A stretch of 64,000 nucleotides of DNA from CAYSCW01 sp964429795 (GTDB lineage Bacteria; Acidobacteriota; Aminicenantia; Aminicenantales; Aminicenantaceae): contig CAYSCW010000010.1 of NCBI GenBank assembly GCA_964429795.1, positions 1-64,000 of the forward strand, given 5' to 3'. The position numbers and the translations under genes are program-made. Below are positions 44,533 to 53,242 of this stretch, piece by piece. Every line of letters starts with the position of its first letter. Position 1 is the stretch's first letter. The notes under the pieces are model-generated. The model ran no database searches. It saw only the letters and a program-made list of their open reading frames with translations, and had not been told where the DNA came from.

Positions 44533-46206
44533 ATGAGCTCAAAGATTAAAACTATCTCGATTCTGGTTCTGTTTGTGTTCGTCTTTTTCTTCACTCTCCA
44601 TGCAGAACCTGTTCCTGGTGATAATGACAAGGATATCAAAGAAATCATCAAAAATGTTTTTCCCTCTGTGGTCAGAGTGGAGGCCCGTAACTTGACCAAG
44701 AAGATGGCCACAGGAGTGGTGATCGACAAAGACGGATACATCGTAACCACAGCCCTTGTTTCCTCTCATGAAGAGGAGATATTCGTCATCACTTCTGAAG
44801 GAGAAAGGATTAAGGCCGAATTTCTTGGATTGGATTCTGTGACTCACCTGGCTTTAATACAGGCCAGAGAAAAAGATTTACCTCCAATCAAAAAGGGAGA
44901 AATAAAAGACTTATCTCCTGGGGGCTGGGTTGGAGTCATCAGCATTTCTCCAGAAAACATGCCGGCTGTCACTCAAGGTATCATCAGCTCTATCTCTTCT
45001 GCCTTTCCTTATAGCCTCCGCCTGAATGTTTGGGTCTTTCCCGGCTCGAGCGGAAGCCCTGTGGTGGACAGGGAAGGCCGGATGGTAGGTATGCTGCGGG
45101 GGGTCTATACGGAAGAAAAGCCCGTCGTGTTTGAATTCAGAGAGAAAGAGCTGGTGGGGTCAGGTTATGTATTTAGCCGGGCAGAAGCCCCCTCTTCAGG
45201 GATGGCCCTGGCAGTTCCAGTGACTATTCTGAATGAAGTTTGCTCAGAAATCAGGAAGAAAGGCAAAGTAGAGAGAGGCTGGCTGGGCGTTTCCATAGAA
45301 GAGAATGAAAATGGTCAGGTAGAGGTGATAGCTGTGGAGAAGGGAAGCCCGGCAGAAATGGCCGAACTTAAGAGAGGTGATATAATCCTTGAGTTTGATG
45401 GGAAAAAGATCACCATTACGCAAATGCTGGTGAATGAAGTCAGAAAGAGGAAACCAGGGGACAACGTGGTGTTGAAGATCGATAGAAAGGGAAAAGAACA
45501 GGACGTCAAGGTGAAGCTCGGTGAATATTCAGAAAAAGATATCAAAAAGGAGCTGGAGCTGAAATTCCCACGACTCTTTCCGCCCAAAGCGCCTGAAGCT
45601 CCAGAGCCTCCTAAAGTCAAGATTCCTGAACGTCCATTTTTAGAAGTGCTGCCTCGGGGTTGGGAGAGCAGGAAGTTCATTGGTGTTTATCTGGAAGAAC
45701 TCAACAGGGAACTCTCAGAATTTTTTGGCGTCAAGGAAGGCATAGGGCTCATGGTCTCCAAAGTGAGTGAGGACAGTCCTGCACAGAAAGCGGGATTGCA
45801 GGTGGGCGATGTTATCGTTAAGGCAGATGGAAAGCGAGTGGAGAGCGTTAGAGAATTGAGTGAGTTGATTCAGGATAAGGAGAAAGGAGACACCTTTGAA
45901 ATAGAATTCCTCAGGGATAAGAAGAAAAAGACCGTTAAGGTCGAAATCGAAGAAGAAGAGAGGAACCGATATTTTTACTTTGGCAGAAGTTATGATGATT
46001 ACCAGGATATCCTGGAGGAATACAACAGGAATGTAGGGAGGCAATACGATAGTCTGCAAAAATGGTATCAAGATGATTTCAAGAAGAACATGAAGAAACT
46101 TAACGAAGATCTCAGAAAGATTTATGAAAAAGTCTCAGATAAAAGCGGGGAAGCTGCTGAAGATCTTAAAAGAATACTGAAGAAGTATAAGGGAGAGAAA
46201 GTTTAG
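44533..46206 (+). CDS. HtrA/DegP-like protein with two PDZ domains and a broken catalytic triad
   Basis: This 557-residue exported protein has a signal peptide (about 1-24) and a trypsin-like S1C domain (about 30-220). PDZ1 is at about 248-330 (RGWLGVSIEENENG), a Pro-rich linker follows, PDZ2 is at about 380-470 (FIGVYLEELNRELSEF), and the tail is a long coiled-coil-like acidic/basic region. The Ser site is present (GSSGSPVVD, Ser173). The His position reads VTTALVSS instead of the usual NHV, and the Asp position reads SVTHLALIQ instead of DLAL. It is therefore probably a non-proteolytic PDZ chaperone or stress sensor. Confidence 0.85.
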   Translation: MSSKIKTISILVLFVFVFFFTLHAEPVPGDNDKDIKEIIKNVFPSVVRVEARNLTKKMATGVVIDKDGYIVTTALVSSHEEEIFVITSEGERIKAEFLGLDSVTHLALIQAREKDLPPIKKGEIKDLSPGGWVGVISISPENMPAVTQGIISSISSAFPYSLRLNVWVFPGSSGSPVVDREGRMVGMLRGVYTEEKPVVFEFREKELVGSGYVFSRAEAPSSGMALAVPVTILNEVCSEIRKKGKVERGWLGVSIEENENGQVEVIAVEKGSPAEMAELKRGDIILEFDGKKITITQMLVNEVRKRKPGDNVVLKIDRKGKEQDVKVKLGEYSEKDIKKELELKFPRLFPPKAPEAPEPPKVKIPERPFLEVLPRGWESRKFIGVYLEELNRELSEFFGVKEGIGLMVSKVSEDSPAQKAGLQVGDVIVKADGKRVESVRELSELIQDKEKGDTFEIEFLRDKKKKTVKVEIEEEERNRYFYFGRSYDDYQDILEEYNRNVGRQYDSLQKWYQDDFKKNMKKLNEDLRKIYEKVSDKSGEAAEDLKRILKKYKGEKV

Positions 46207-46229
46207 ATTGTACTGGTTTCTGTTTCTCC

Positions 46230-46269
46230 ATTAAGGGAGAGGAGGGACATTACCTCCTCTCCCTTTAAT
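46230..46269. terminator. Bidirectional terminator hairpin
   Basis: ATTAAGGGAGAGGAGG and CCTCCTCTCCCTTTAAT form a near-perfect stem (one extra base on the right) around a short loop. It lies between the convergent HtrA-like and TrmH-like genes. T-runs on either side are weak. Confidence 0.65.
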
Positions 46270-46281
46270 ATATTCAGGGTT

Positions 46282-46881
46282 TTATTCTGATTTCGGCTTT
46301 TTGAGGCCGAGCCAGTACCGCAGGTGTGTTTCAAATTCTGCAGCCGATAGCCTGCTTTTTTTATAATAGCCTTTAGCTTTTCTTTGCTTCATGGCTTCAT
46401 AGAGGATGATCCCTACCGAAACCGAGAGGTTGAGGCTCTGAGCCATTCCGATCATAGGAATTTTGATCACATAATCGGATAAATCCAGAGCTTCATCGGA
46501 AATTCCCTCGGTTTCATTTCCGAAAACGATGGCCATGGGCTTGGTATAATCTAGAGTTGTATAAGGGATAGCATTCGCTTTGAGATGAGTGGCAGCGATT
46601 TTAAAGCCTTTTTCCTTGAGTTGACTCAGACATTCTTTGGTTGAGGTGTAGTATTGAAACGTGAGCCATTTCTCAGCCCGGGTGGAAATAGCCTCATTTA
46701 TGGGGGAAAACTCCTGGGAGGATGAGATGATATCCACATAGAGGATACCTGCCGCATCACAGGTTCTGACCACTGCGCTGGCATTATGGGTGTTTTTTAC
46801 TTCCTCGAGCACTACTCTCAGATCAGGCTGTCTGAGAGAGAGGATTCTTTTGACTTTTTCTTTTCTTTCTTTTGTGGGCAC
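46282..46881 (-). CDS. TrmH/SpoU-family RNA 2'-O-methyltransferase
   Basis: This 199-residue SPOUT methyltransferase has a deep trefoil knot. Motif 1 is NTHNASAVVRTCDAAG, motif 2 is AIVFGNETEGIS, and motif 3 is IPMIGMAQSLNLSVSVGI. A basic C-terminal extension with YWLGLKKP matches TrmH, which methylates G18 of tRNA. The His in NTHNAS and the C-terminal extension favour TrmH over RlmB. SAM-dependent, cytoplasmic. Its start is followed upstream by 253 bases holding repeat copy C. Confidence 0.85.
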   Translation of the reverse strand: MPTKERKEKVKRILSLRQPDLRVVLEEVKNTHNASAVVRTCDAAGILYVDIISSSQEFSPINEAISTRAEKWLTFQYYTSTKECLSQLKEKGFKIAATHLKANAIPYTTLDYTKPMAIVFGNETEGISDEALDLSDYVIKIPMIGMAQSLNLSVSVGIILYEAMKQRKAKGYYKKSRLSAAEFETHLRYWLGLKKPKSE

Positions 46882-46940
46882 AGAAAAAATATAGCAAAGA
46901 GGACTTCAAAAGGCAAAACCTGCAGAAACCGTTCCCCGAA

Positions 46941-47104
46941 GCGGCGGTTCCTATCCATCCTCGCCAAGACCTTCCCACCCTTCCACTATGGGCTTCGGAT
47001 GGACAGGAACCGCCGCCTTACTACCTTACTGGATATGATATCTTTGCTCATCACGGTTTTGGAAATGCATCCAGTAAAGAGTGAGAGATGGGGGATCGTC
47101 AGTA
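46941..47104. repeat. Dispersed palindromic repeat, copy C (best-preserved core)
   Basis: The core at 46941-47016 has left arm GCGGCGGTTCCTATCCATCC and right arm GGATGGACAGGAACCGCCGC, 19 of 20 complementary. To the right come TTACTACCTTACTGGAT, CTCATCACGGTTTTGG and AAATGCAT, the inverted outer flank shared with copies B and D. Beyond it GTGAGAGATGGGGGATCGTC repeats part of the inner hairpin of copy E. It fills most of the spacer between the TrmH-like gene and the methyltransferase operon. Confidence 0.8.
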
Positions 47105-47134
47105 TGAACTATATCAACTTTTCCACGAACAGAA

Positions 47135-47689
47135 CTAAAGGAAAAGCAACATTTTTGCTGTTATGACCAGCCAGAAAAGAACAGCCCCCAGCAGAGCCCT
47201 GTATTCTTTATTCCTTTTGTAAAGTTTCCGGCTGAATTTGGCATTGTTTGAGAAGAATGATTGACGGAAGGAGGGGAAAAAAAGAGGCACTTTGCTTTTA
47301 TACTTTTCATATTCCTTGGGAAAGAGTGCCCTCATACGCTCTGCCTCTCTTTTCAATACCAGAGGATAGAAGAGGAGAAAGTAGATAAAAAATATACCCA
47401 CCATCCACCATGAATAAGAAGCGATGACCACGCTTGTCCCTATGATAAAGTTCCCTAAATAAAGAGGGTTTCTGGTGAACCGGTAAGGACCACTGCAGGC
47501 TAGTTCTTTTTCTTTCATCAGGTGGCCCGAGGCCCAGGCCCTGAGCAGTAACCCCAATGCACAGAGACCTGCTCCTGCCAGGAGAGAATACAGGTTTGGC
47601 CTGGCGAGGATGATGGCCAGAACAAGACAGATGTAGCCGGATCGAACCCTCCATCTGTAAATGACTTTTGTCAAGCTTTGATCAGACAT
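47135..47689 (-). CDS. Isoprenylcysteine carboxyl methyltransferase-like membrane protein
   Basis: This 184-residue membrane protein has about five helices. GPYRFTRNPLYLGNFIIG is the conserved SAM-binding motif of the ICMT/PEMT superfamily, and KREAERMRALFPKEYEKYKSKVP is the matching C-terminal motif. About 50 more residues with a last helix extend past the usual end. Bacterial members methylate unknown lipids or proteins. It overlaps the heptosyltransferase gene by eight bases, which suggests an envelope-lipid role. Confidence 0.8.
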   Translation of the reverse strand: MSDQSLTKVIYRWRVRSGYICLVLAIILARPNLYSLLAGAGLCALGLLLRAWASGHLMKEKELACSGPYRFTRNPLYLGNFIIGTSVVIASYSWWMVGIFFIYFLLFYPLVLKREAERMRALFPKEYEKYKSKVPLFFPSFRQSFFSNNAKFSRKLYKRNKEYRALLGAVLFWLVITAKMLLFL

Positions 47690-48710
47690 TTCTCTCCAGA
47701 ACCCGAAGGCTCATCCGGGCCACTTCTTCGGCAGTTATGGCCTTGAGGCAATCCAGGTGCGAACAGCTTCTTTTGTAGCAGTAGCTGCATTCTGATTCAT
47801 GGAAAGCCACTTGTTCTTTCTCATCGAAAGGGCCGTTTCTTCTGGGATTGGTAGGACCGAATATCCCCACCACAGGGCGGCAGAAAGCACAGGCCGCCTG
47901 GAGGGCAAAGGTGTCGCCGCTGACAAGCAGTGAGGCTTTCCTGACCAGAGCTGTGACTTCTTTTACTGAAAGAAAGGGAGTCAGGGGCGTGTTGGTTTTT
48001 TGTCCTATATCCTCAGCCAGGGATTTTTCGTCTTTGGTTCCCCAGAGGATAAGGGGAAAGATTTCCGGTCTTTTAAGTTTTTCGATCAGCTCCACCCATT
48101 TTTCGGGAAACCACCTTTTGCTCTTCCAGCCCGCACCAACATTCAGGAGAACCAGCTTCTTCCGGTCATCATATCCAGTTTCCTTTAGTTTTTCATTGAC
48201 GGAGGTATACAGTTCTTCAGGCAGTACGAGCGGAAATTCATAATTCTCCTCCTGGATGCCAACCCGTGTGAGAAGCCTCAGATTTTTGCTTATCACGTGA
48301 GTGTTTTCTGGAATTTCCTGAAGGGACTCTGTGTAGAAAAGGGATGCCAGCGGTTCTTTCAAATTTTTCTTGTGGAAGCCAATCCTGGTTGGTGCCCGGG
48401 TGAGGAAGGCCAAAAGCGCTGATTTAACAAGTCCCTGAAAGTCAAGAGCCACTTGTTTTTTCCCGTTCGTTTTCTCCCGGAGCTTAAAGATTTCGGACCA
48501 GAATTTCTTCCTATGGAAACCCCATTCAGAAGGATGAAGGATTATGGTCTGGTCAAGCCCGGCAACAAGATCAAGAACTTCTTTCCCCTTTTCTTCCACC
48601 ATCCATGAAATTCTGGCTTGAGGAAATTTTTTCCTCAAAGCTGAGAAGGCGGGAAGGGTATGGATGATATCACCGAGGGAACTGAGCCTGATGATGAGAA
48701 AATGCTTCAT
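47682..48710 (-). CDS. LPS heptosyltransferase family glycosyltransferase (GT9)
   Basis: This 342-residue enzyme starts MKHFLIIRLSSLGDIIHTLP, the GT9 opening loop. The C-terminal Rossmann domain has LLNVGAGWKSKRWFPEKW, the sugar-binding LVSGDTFALQAACAFCRPVVGIFGPT region and a Cys-rich end. It adds L-glycero-D-manno-heptose to the LPS core at the cytoplasmic face. The presence of rfaE-type genes immediately upstream supports heptose as donor. Whether it is WaaC-, WaaF- or WaaQ-like is not settled. Confidence 0.88.
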   Translation of the reverse strand: MKHFLIIRLSSLGDIIHTLPAFSALRKKFPQARISWMVEEKGKEVLDLVAGLDQTIILHPSEWGFHRKKFWSEIFKLREKTNGKKQVALDFQGLVKSALLAFLTRAPTRIGFHKKNLKEPLASLFYTESLQEIPENTHVISKNLRLLTRVGIQEENYEFPLVLPEELYTSVNEKLKETGYDDRKKLVLLNVGAGWKSKRWFPEKWVELIEKLKRPEIFPLILWGTKDEKSLAEDIGQKTNTPLTPFLSVKEVTALVRKASLLVSGDTFALQAACAFCRPVVGIFGPTNPRRNGPFDEKEQVAFHESECSYCYKRSCSHLDCLKAITAEEVARMSLRVLERNV

Positions 48711-48720
48711 GATCCGAACT

Positions 48721-49212
48721 TCAGAGCTTATCCTGGTTTTTGAAATTGTCTCTAATCTGGTTGATGATTTGAGAGGTAGACCTGACCTTGGGGCCGCCGG
48801 TTATGGCAATTCCTCCTCCATAGCTTCGAACTGTCTCCTTTTCTGGGACGGTCTCCTCTGTGTAATCGGAACCTTTGGCGTGGATGTCTGGTTTGAGGGC
48901 GAGGAGAACCTCTTCCACTGTAGTTCCTTTAAAGGTCATGATGTAGTCGACAAAGGAGACCGAAGTTAGAATGTCTACCCTTTCTTTCTCCTTCAGTATA
49001 GGCCGGCCTTTACCTTTAAGCTGGCGAATAGAGGAATCGTTGTTGAGGGCCAAGACCAGGATATCTCCTTTTTTCTTGGATTCTCTAAGGTAGCGGATGT
49101 GCCCTACGTGTATCAGATCAAAACACCCATTGGCCAGAACAATTTTTTTCCCTTTACGCTTTTCCGCATCAATTATTTTTTTCAATTGAGAGAGGGAATA
49201 ATATTTTCTCAA
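48721..49212 (-). CDS. rfaE2: D-glycero-beta-D-manno-heptose 1-phosphate adenylyltransferase
   Basis: This 163-residue nucleotidyltransferase has NGCFDLIHVGHIRYL with the HxGH motif. DYIMTFKGTTVEEVLLALKPD and the GGIAITGGPKVRSTSQII end (the STS-x-I-I signature) are typical of RfaE domain II. It activates heptose-1-phosphate with ATP to ADP-heptose. The gene is separate from, and three bases after, the RfaE domain I kinase gene. Confidence 0.92.
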   Translation of the reverse strand: MRKYYSLSQLKKIIDAEKRKGKKIVLANGCFDLIHVGHIRYLRESKKKGDILVLALNNDSSIRQLKGKGRPILKEKERVDILTSVSFVDYIMTFKGTTVEEVLLALKPDIHAKGSDYTEETVPEKETVRSYGGGIAITGGPKVRSTSQIINQIRDNFKNQDKL

Positions 49213-49214
49213 TT

Positions 49215-50216
49215 TTAAGAAACAATAGCCTCTTTAAGCTCTTGAGGAGTGAATGTAGCTGTGCCCTTCTTCATAACCACAAGGCCGCCGGCATGATTAG
49301 CCAGGAGGGCTGCCTCCCTGAAGGTTGCTCCACAGGCCAGAGCCAGAGTGAAAACACTGATCACACTGTCTCCAGCCCCTGTGACATCGACGATGTCTGT
49401 GGTGCCATGGATGGGGATGGAAAAGGGAGGCTTGCTTTTTTCAAAAAGTACCATCCCTTTTGAACCCCGGGTGATGAGAATCGCGCCGGCTTGTGTCTTT
49501 GTTAAAAGTTCCTCTCCTGCTTTTTTCAAGATTTGGTTATCGTCGTTTATTTCAATCTTCAAAGCCCACTCCACTTCTGGCTCGTTGGGAGTGGACACGG
49601 TGATACCTTTAAAATTTGTCAAACGGAAACGGGAATCGAGAGTGACCGGAATTTTGGCTTTCTTGAAATCGAGGAGGGTACTTTCAAAAATCGACTCCTT
49701 GACTGTGAGATAATTATAGTCAGAGATGAGAAGGGCATCTATATTTTTTATTGAATCGTTTAGGGCTTTTTGAAGTTTTTTCCTTATTCCTGATGATTCT
49801 GGAACTTTTCCCTCCTTGTCGATACGTAGAATTTGCTGTTTTCTTGTGGTTTCTTCGCCAGCCAGGATCCTGGTTTTTATGGGAGTCTTGAAGTTGCGCT
49901 CTTGATATAAACCCTGGGTGGATATGCCTTCTTTTTTCAGCATTTGAAGGATTTTCTTGCCTGCCCTGTCGGCTCCGATGACACCGATAGGGTAGGGGAT
50001 AGCACCCAGAGCCTTGAGGTTGAGGATGGGATTACCGGCTCCACCTAGAAAGAACTCCTGGTTTCTATAAGAGAGGATGAGAACAGGAGCTTCGCGGGAG
50101 ATCCTGCGTGTCGTTCCATAGAGGTATTCATCTAGAATAAAATCTCCCCATACAGCTACTTTTTTCTGAGCAAAGCCATCGATGATGGCGAGCAGATTTT
50201 TCTTTTCTTTTTCCAC
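49215..50216 (-). CDS. rfaE1: D-glycero-beta-D-manno-heptose-7-phosphate kinase
   Basis: This 333-residue PfkB-family kinase has VWGDFILDEYLYG, GGAGNPILNLKALG and the C-terminal DVTGAGDSVISVFTLAL with the catalytic Asp. It phosphorylates heptose-7-phosphate at C1. It is first in a four-gene minus-strand operon (kinase, adenylyltransferase, heptosyltransferase, methyltransferase). The 234-base spacer upstream shows nothing clear. Confidence 0.92.
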   Translation of the reverse strand: MEKEKKNLLAIIDGFAQKKVAVWGDFILDEYLYGTTRRISREAPVLILSYRNQEFFLGGAGNPILNLKALGAIPYPIGVIGADRAGKKILQMLKKEGISTQGLYQERNFKTPIKTRILAGEETTRKQQILRIDKEGKVPESSGIRKKLQKALNDSIKNIDALLISDYNYLTVKESIFESTLLDFKKAKIPVTLDSRFRLTNFKGITVSTPNEPEVEWALKIEINDDNQILKKAGEELLTKTQAGAILITRGSKGMVLFEKSKPPFSIPIHGTTDIVDVTGAGDSVISVFTLALACGATFREAALLANHAGGLVVMKKGTATFTPQELKEAIVS

Positions 50217-50498
50217 TGAACTTCAGCCCAAATTTTTATCAGAAAAGCGAAAAAAGGTCAAATTAAAGACAGGAAAGGTGCTTCTTTTTTGATGGAGAAA
50301 ACTTCTTCAGTCTCATATAATCTGCATTTCAAAAGAAGATATTCTTAGGAAGTTGATAGCATTTTCATTTCCGGGTTAGCTAGTGATGAGGGATATAATC
50401 AGTCACAGCGTCGCTTCCCCTCCTAGGAAGTTCCATATGTTGAGAAAAAAATGTCGCAGATAGAAAAGGAAGGCTGTATGATCGGAAGGGAGAATAAA

Positions 50499-51820
50499 AT
50501 GATGAGAATGAAAAATTTTTTGTCATTGGCAGCGGTTTGCCTTTTAACCTTAACACTTCTATCTCCTGCAATTTCTCAGGCACAAAACATCGATGTCGAT
50601 AGCCTTGTTCCTCAACTGGAAACAGAGATTGCAAAGATGATGAAGAATGGCAAGGTTCCCTCAGCAAGCATTGCCCTTGTCTGCGGTGATCGCATCATCT
50701 GGACTGGGGCTTATGGATATATCAACCTTTGGGCCCGTACCCCTGCCAAAGTCAATTGTGTCTATCTTATCGGATCAACCTTCAAGGCCATGTCCATGTT
50801 TGCTCTTCTTCAGCAGATGGAGGAGGGAAAATTTNNNNNNNNNNNNNNNNNNNNNNNNNNNNNNNNNNNNNNNNNNNNNNNNNNNNNNNNNNNNNNNNNN
50901 NNNNNNNNNNNNNNNNNNNNNNNNNNNNNNNNNNCTTCAAGGCCATGTCCATGTTTGCTCTTCTTCAGCAGATGGAGGAGGGAAAATTTGGTCTGGACGA
51001 TCCGGTGAGCAAATATTTGACCGATATAAAAATCAAAGGCGAAGACTCCTCAAATCCTGTAACCTTCCACCATCTTCTCACCCATACATCCGGTCTTCCC
51101 GGAGATTTTGGCGCTCATCCGGTTTGGGGAGAGACGGTTCCTTCGCCTCTTAAAGATTACTTGAAAAAGTCACTGAAGCTCATCAATCCTCCTCTGACCA
51201 AGGTTGTCTACTCCAATATGGCCTATACCCTCGTTGCTTATCTTCTCCAGAAGTTCTCAGGCGTCCCATATAAAAAATACATCCAGGAGCATATATTTAA
51301 TCCCTTGGAGATGAAAGATACTGCCTTTTCCCCTCGCCCGGATATGGAAGAGCGACTGGCCATGCCCTATATCATCGATACAAAGACTGGCAAACATAAA
51401 CCAGCAGCGAGGCTGAAAGCAAATGTGTGGCCAGCAGGGATCGTCTATGGAACTGTAACCAACCAGGCCCATTGGCTGATTGCCAACCTCAACCATGGCG
51501 TTTATAAAGGCCGTCGCCTCATAAGCGAAGAAATATTCCAGGAAGTTATGAAACGCCAGTATGATCGATTCAAAGGACCCATAAGCGCCGGATGGCTGAA
51601 TGAGACCACTGGTTACGGCCTGACGTGGTGGATTTCCCGACGCAAAGGCGATACCCTCTTTGCCCACAGCGGAAGCGTGCCGGGGTATACCGCCTTTCTT
51701 GCCGGCAACCTGGATAAGAAAACAGGATTTGCCATCCTGACCAACGGCCACCGGGCCCACAAACATCTTTTTGACCTGGCCGTGAAAGCCTTAGACCTCA
51801 TGGAACTCCACAGAAAATAG
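50499..51820 (+). CDS. Beta-lactamase-fold serine hydrolase, interrupted by a scaffold gap
   Basis: This exported protein has a signal peptide (LSLAAVCLLTLTLLSPAISQ). The active-site motifs are STFK (SxxK, duplicated on both sides of the gap), YSN (YxN, in VYSNMAYTL) and HSGS near the end, as in class C beta-lactamase/DD-peptidase/esterase-type hydrolases. The last 55 bases before the gap are repeated exactly after it. Collapsing them removes 155 bases and restores one frame of about 388 residues, so the gene is probably intact. ATG 50499 follows GGGAG. The substrate is unknown. Confidence 0.88.
50835..50934. other. Assembly gap (100 N), probably false
   Basis: 100 N are flanked by identical 55-base sequences (50780-50834 and 50935-50989). 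This is the expected look of two contigs that overlap by a k-mer-length stretch but were scaffolded with a standard gap. Confidence 0.97.
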
Positions 51821-51849
51821 GGTAATAGAGGTAATAAAGGAAGGAACTT

Positions 51850-52962
51850 CTATTTCTCAGGGACGAGTTCGATGACAATCTCCATATGGGAAGTCTGAGG
51901 AAAAAGGTCAAAAAGAGCTGCACTTTGAATCCGATACCCCTCTAATTCCTTCAAGTCTTTATCAAGCTGTTTGAGGTTGCATGAGGCATAGATGATGGCC
52001 TCTGGCCTGAGTGCCTTTAAGCACTTTATGGTTTTAGAATGGATTCCACTTCTCGGGGGATCGACAATCACGAACAGAGGCTGCGGCATTTCTATTCTCT
52101 TCAGGTGTTTGCTGTCTGCGAGGACAACATTGACATTATTGGCCGTGTTTTCCTGGATGTTCTTTTCTGCCGCCTCTATGGCCTGCTGGGAATTTTCGAG
52201 AATGGTTGCACTCTGGAAGAGATCTGCATTGATGATGGCGAAGGTCCCCACTCCACCGTAAAGATCGAGAAGATGGGTATTTTTTGTCTCAGATTTCTGA
52301 AGCAGGCTCCGGCAGTGGATGTGTATTTTCTCGGCCACATCGTGATTGTTCTGGAAAAAGCCCTGGACAGGATACCAGAGTCTCTTTCCCAGATATTCTT
52401 CATTGAGCCATTCCTGACCTTTGACCACCTTAAAATTTTCGGAAACACTCACATCTCTATTTGGCGGAACATAAGTGATAAGAAGGTTTCGAGCTGAAGT
52501 TGTCCTGGCAAAATCTTTGATCTTCTCTTCTGCCTCTTTGAGGTTGGAGGATCTTTCGTTGAGCACGATAGAGACAGAGGAATCGCTGGGCGGCGTTCTC
52601 AAGACAGCATAGCGGAATGTTCCCGTATTTTGCCGGGCCTGAAAAACGTCCGCATCGGTGATAAAGTCTTTCACTTCCTTGATGAGCTTATTCAGCTTTT
52701 CATTGGAAATCACACACCTTTCCACGTCCACAACACTGTACCATTTGCCCTTTTCCCTGAATCCCAGGCCATCTTGATGAAATATCATATCCATCCGGTG
52801 TCTGTAAAAATATTCCCTTCCCGAGAAGACAGGAAAGTCCGGAAGATTCAGGACTTTGGCTACCTTGTTTTTCTTTCTTTCAAGCTGGAGAGGATAGTCC
52901 ACATCCTGAAAGGCGCATCCGCCGCATCTTCCGAAGTAAGGGCAAAGAGATTTGGCCACCAT
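51850..52962 (-). CDS. RlmD/TrmA-family RNA 5-methyluridine methyltransferase
   Basis: This 370-residue SAM-dependent enzyme has an N-terminal 4Fe-4S motif (CPYFGRCGGC at 7-16, with a further Cys in VERCVIS). The SAM site is LLDLYGGVGTFAI, the motif with the catalytic acid is VIVDPPRSGI, and the catalytic Cys is in YASCNLKQL. The TRAM domain that normally opens RlmD is missing, as in RlmC-like and short forms. It methylates U to m5U in 23S rRNA or tRNA. The exact target cannot be told. Confidence 0.88.
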   Translation of the reverse strand: MVAKSLCPYFGRCGGCAFQDVDYPLQLERKKNKVAKVLNLPDFPVFSGREYFYRHRMDMIFHQDGLGFREKGKWYSVVDVERCVISNEKLNKLIKEVKDFITDADVFQARQNTGTFRYAVLRTPPSDSSVSIVLNERSSNLKEAEEKIKDFARTTSARNLLITYVPPNRDVSVSENFKVVKGQEWLNEEYLGKRLWYPVQGFFQNNHDVAEKIHIHCRSLLQKSETKNTHLLDLYGGVGTFAIINADLFQSATILENSQQAIEAAEKNIQENTANNVNVVLADSKHLKRIEMPQPLFVIVDPPRSGIHSKTIKCLKALRPEAIIYASCNLKQLDKDLKELEGYRIQSAALFDLFPQTSHMEIVIELVPEK

Positions 52963-53179
52963 CAGCCTCTGACAATTTTACACTGTTAAATTAAATTTTT
53001 GAAACAATATATTTTAATACTACCTTTTTAATCTTTCTTCTGTTTGAACTCGTACAATGGCAGGTCTCTTTTCAGTTCCTAATTTTGCCATATCTTCACC
53101 ATAATTATTAGTTCCTATGTTTTGTAGGGTTACATAAATATTGTGTATAGAGCAAAATCTGGCAAGAATGACTTTAGAA

Positions 53180-53242
53180 GATTTTTTTACCTTATAGATA
53201 AAATAGTCTTGACTTTTTTACTTGTTTAGATAAAATAGTCTT
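53180..53242 (+). promoter_or_regulatory. Tandem 31/32-base repeat forming a leaderless promoter
   Basis: Two adjacent units (53180-53210 and 53211-53242) share TAGATAAAATAGTCTT in full and T-rich upstream halves. The second unit gives TTGACT at 53209-53214, a 16-base spacer and TAAAAT at 53231-53236. ATG 53243 starts seven bases after the -10, so the transcript should begin at or next to the start codon. No ribosome-binding site is present. Confidence 0.65.

Noticed and set aside
50780..50989. Duplication of the SxxK active-site region in the beta-lactamase-fold gene
   Set aside because: The exact 55-base duplication on both sides of 100 N is best explained by overlapping contigs.
53180..53242. 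Short CRISPR-like repeat
   Set aside because: Only two units, no spacers, and promoter elements ending at a start codon explain it better.
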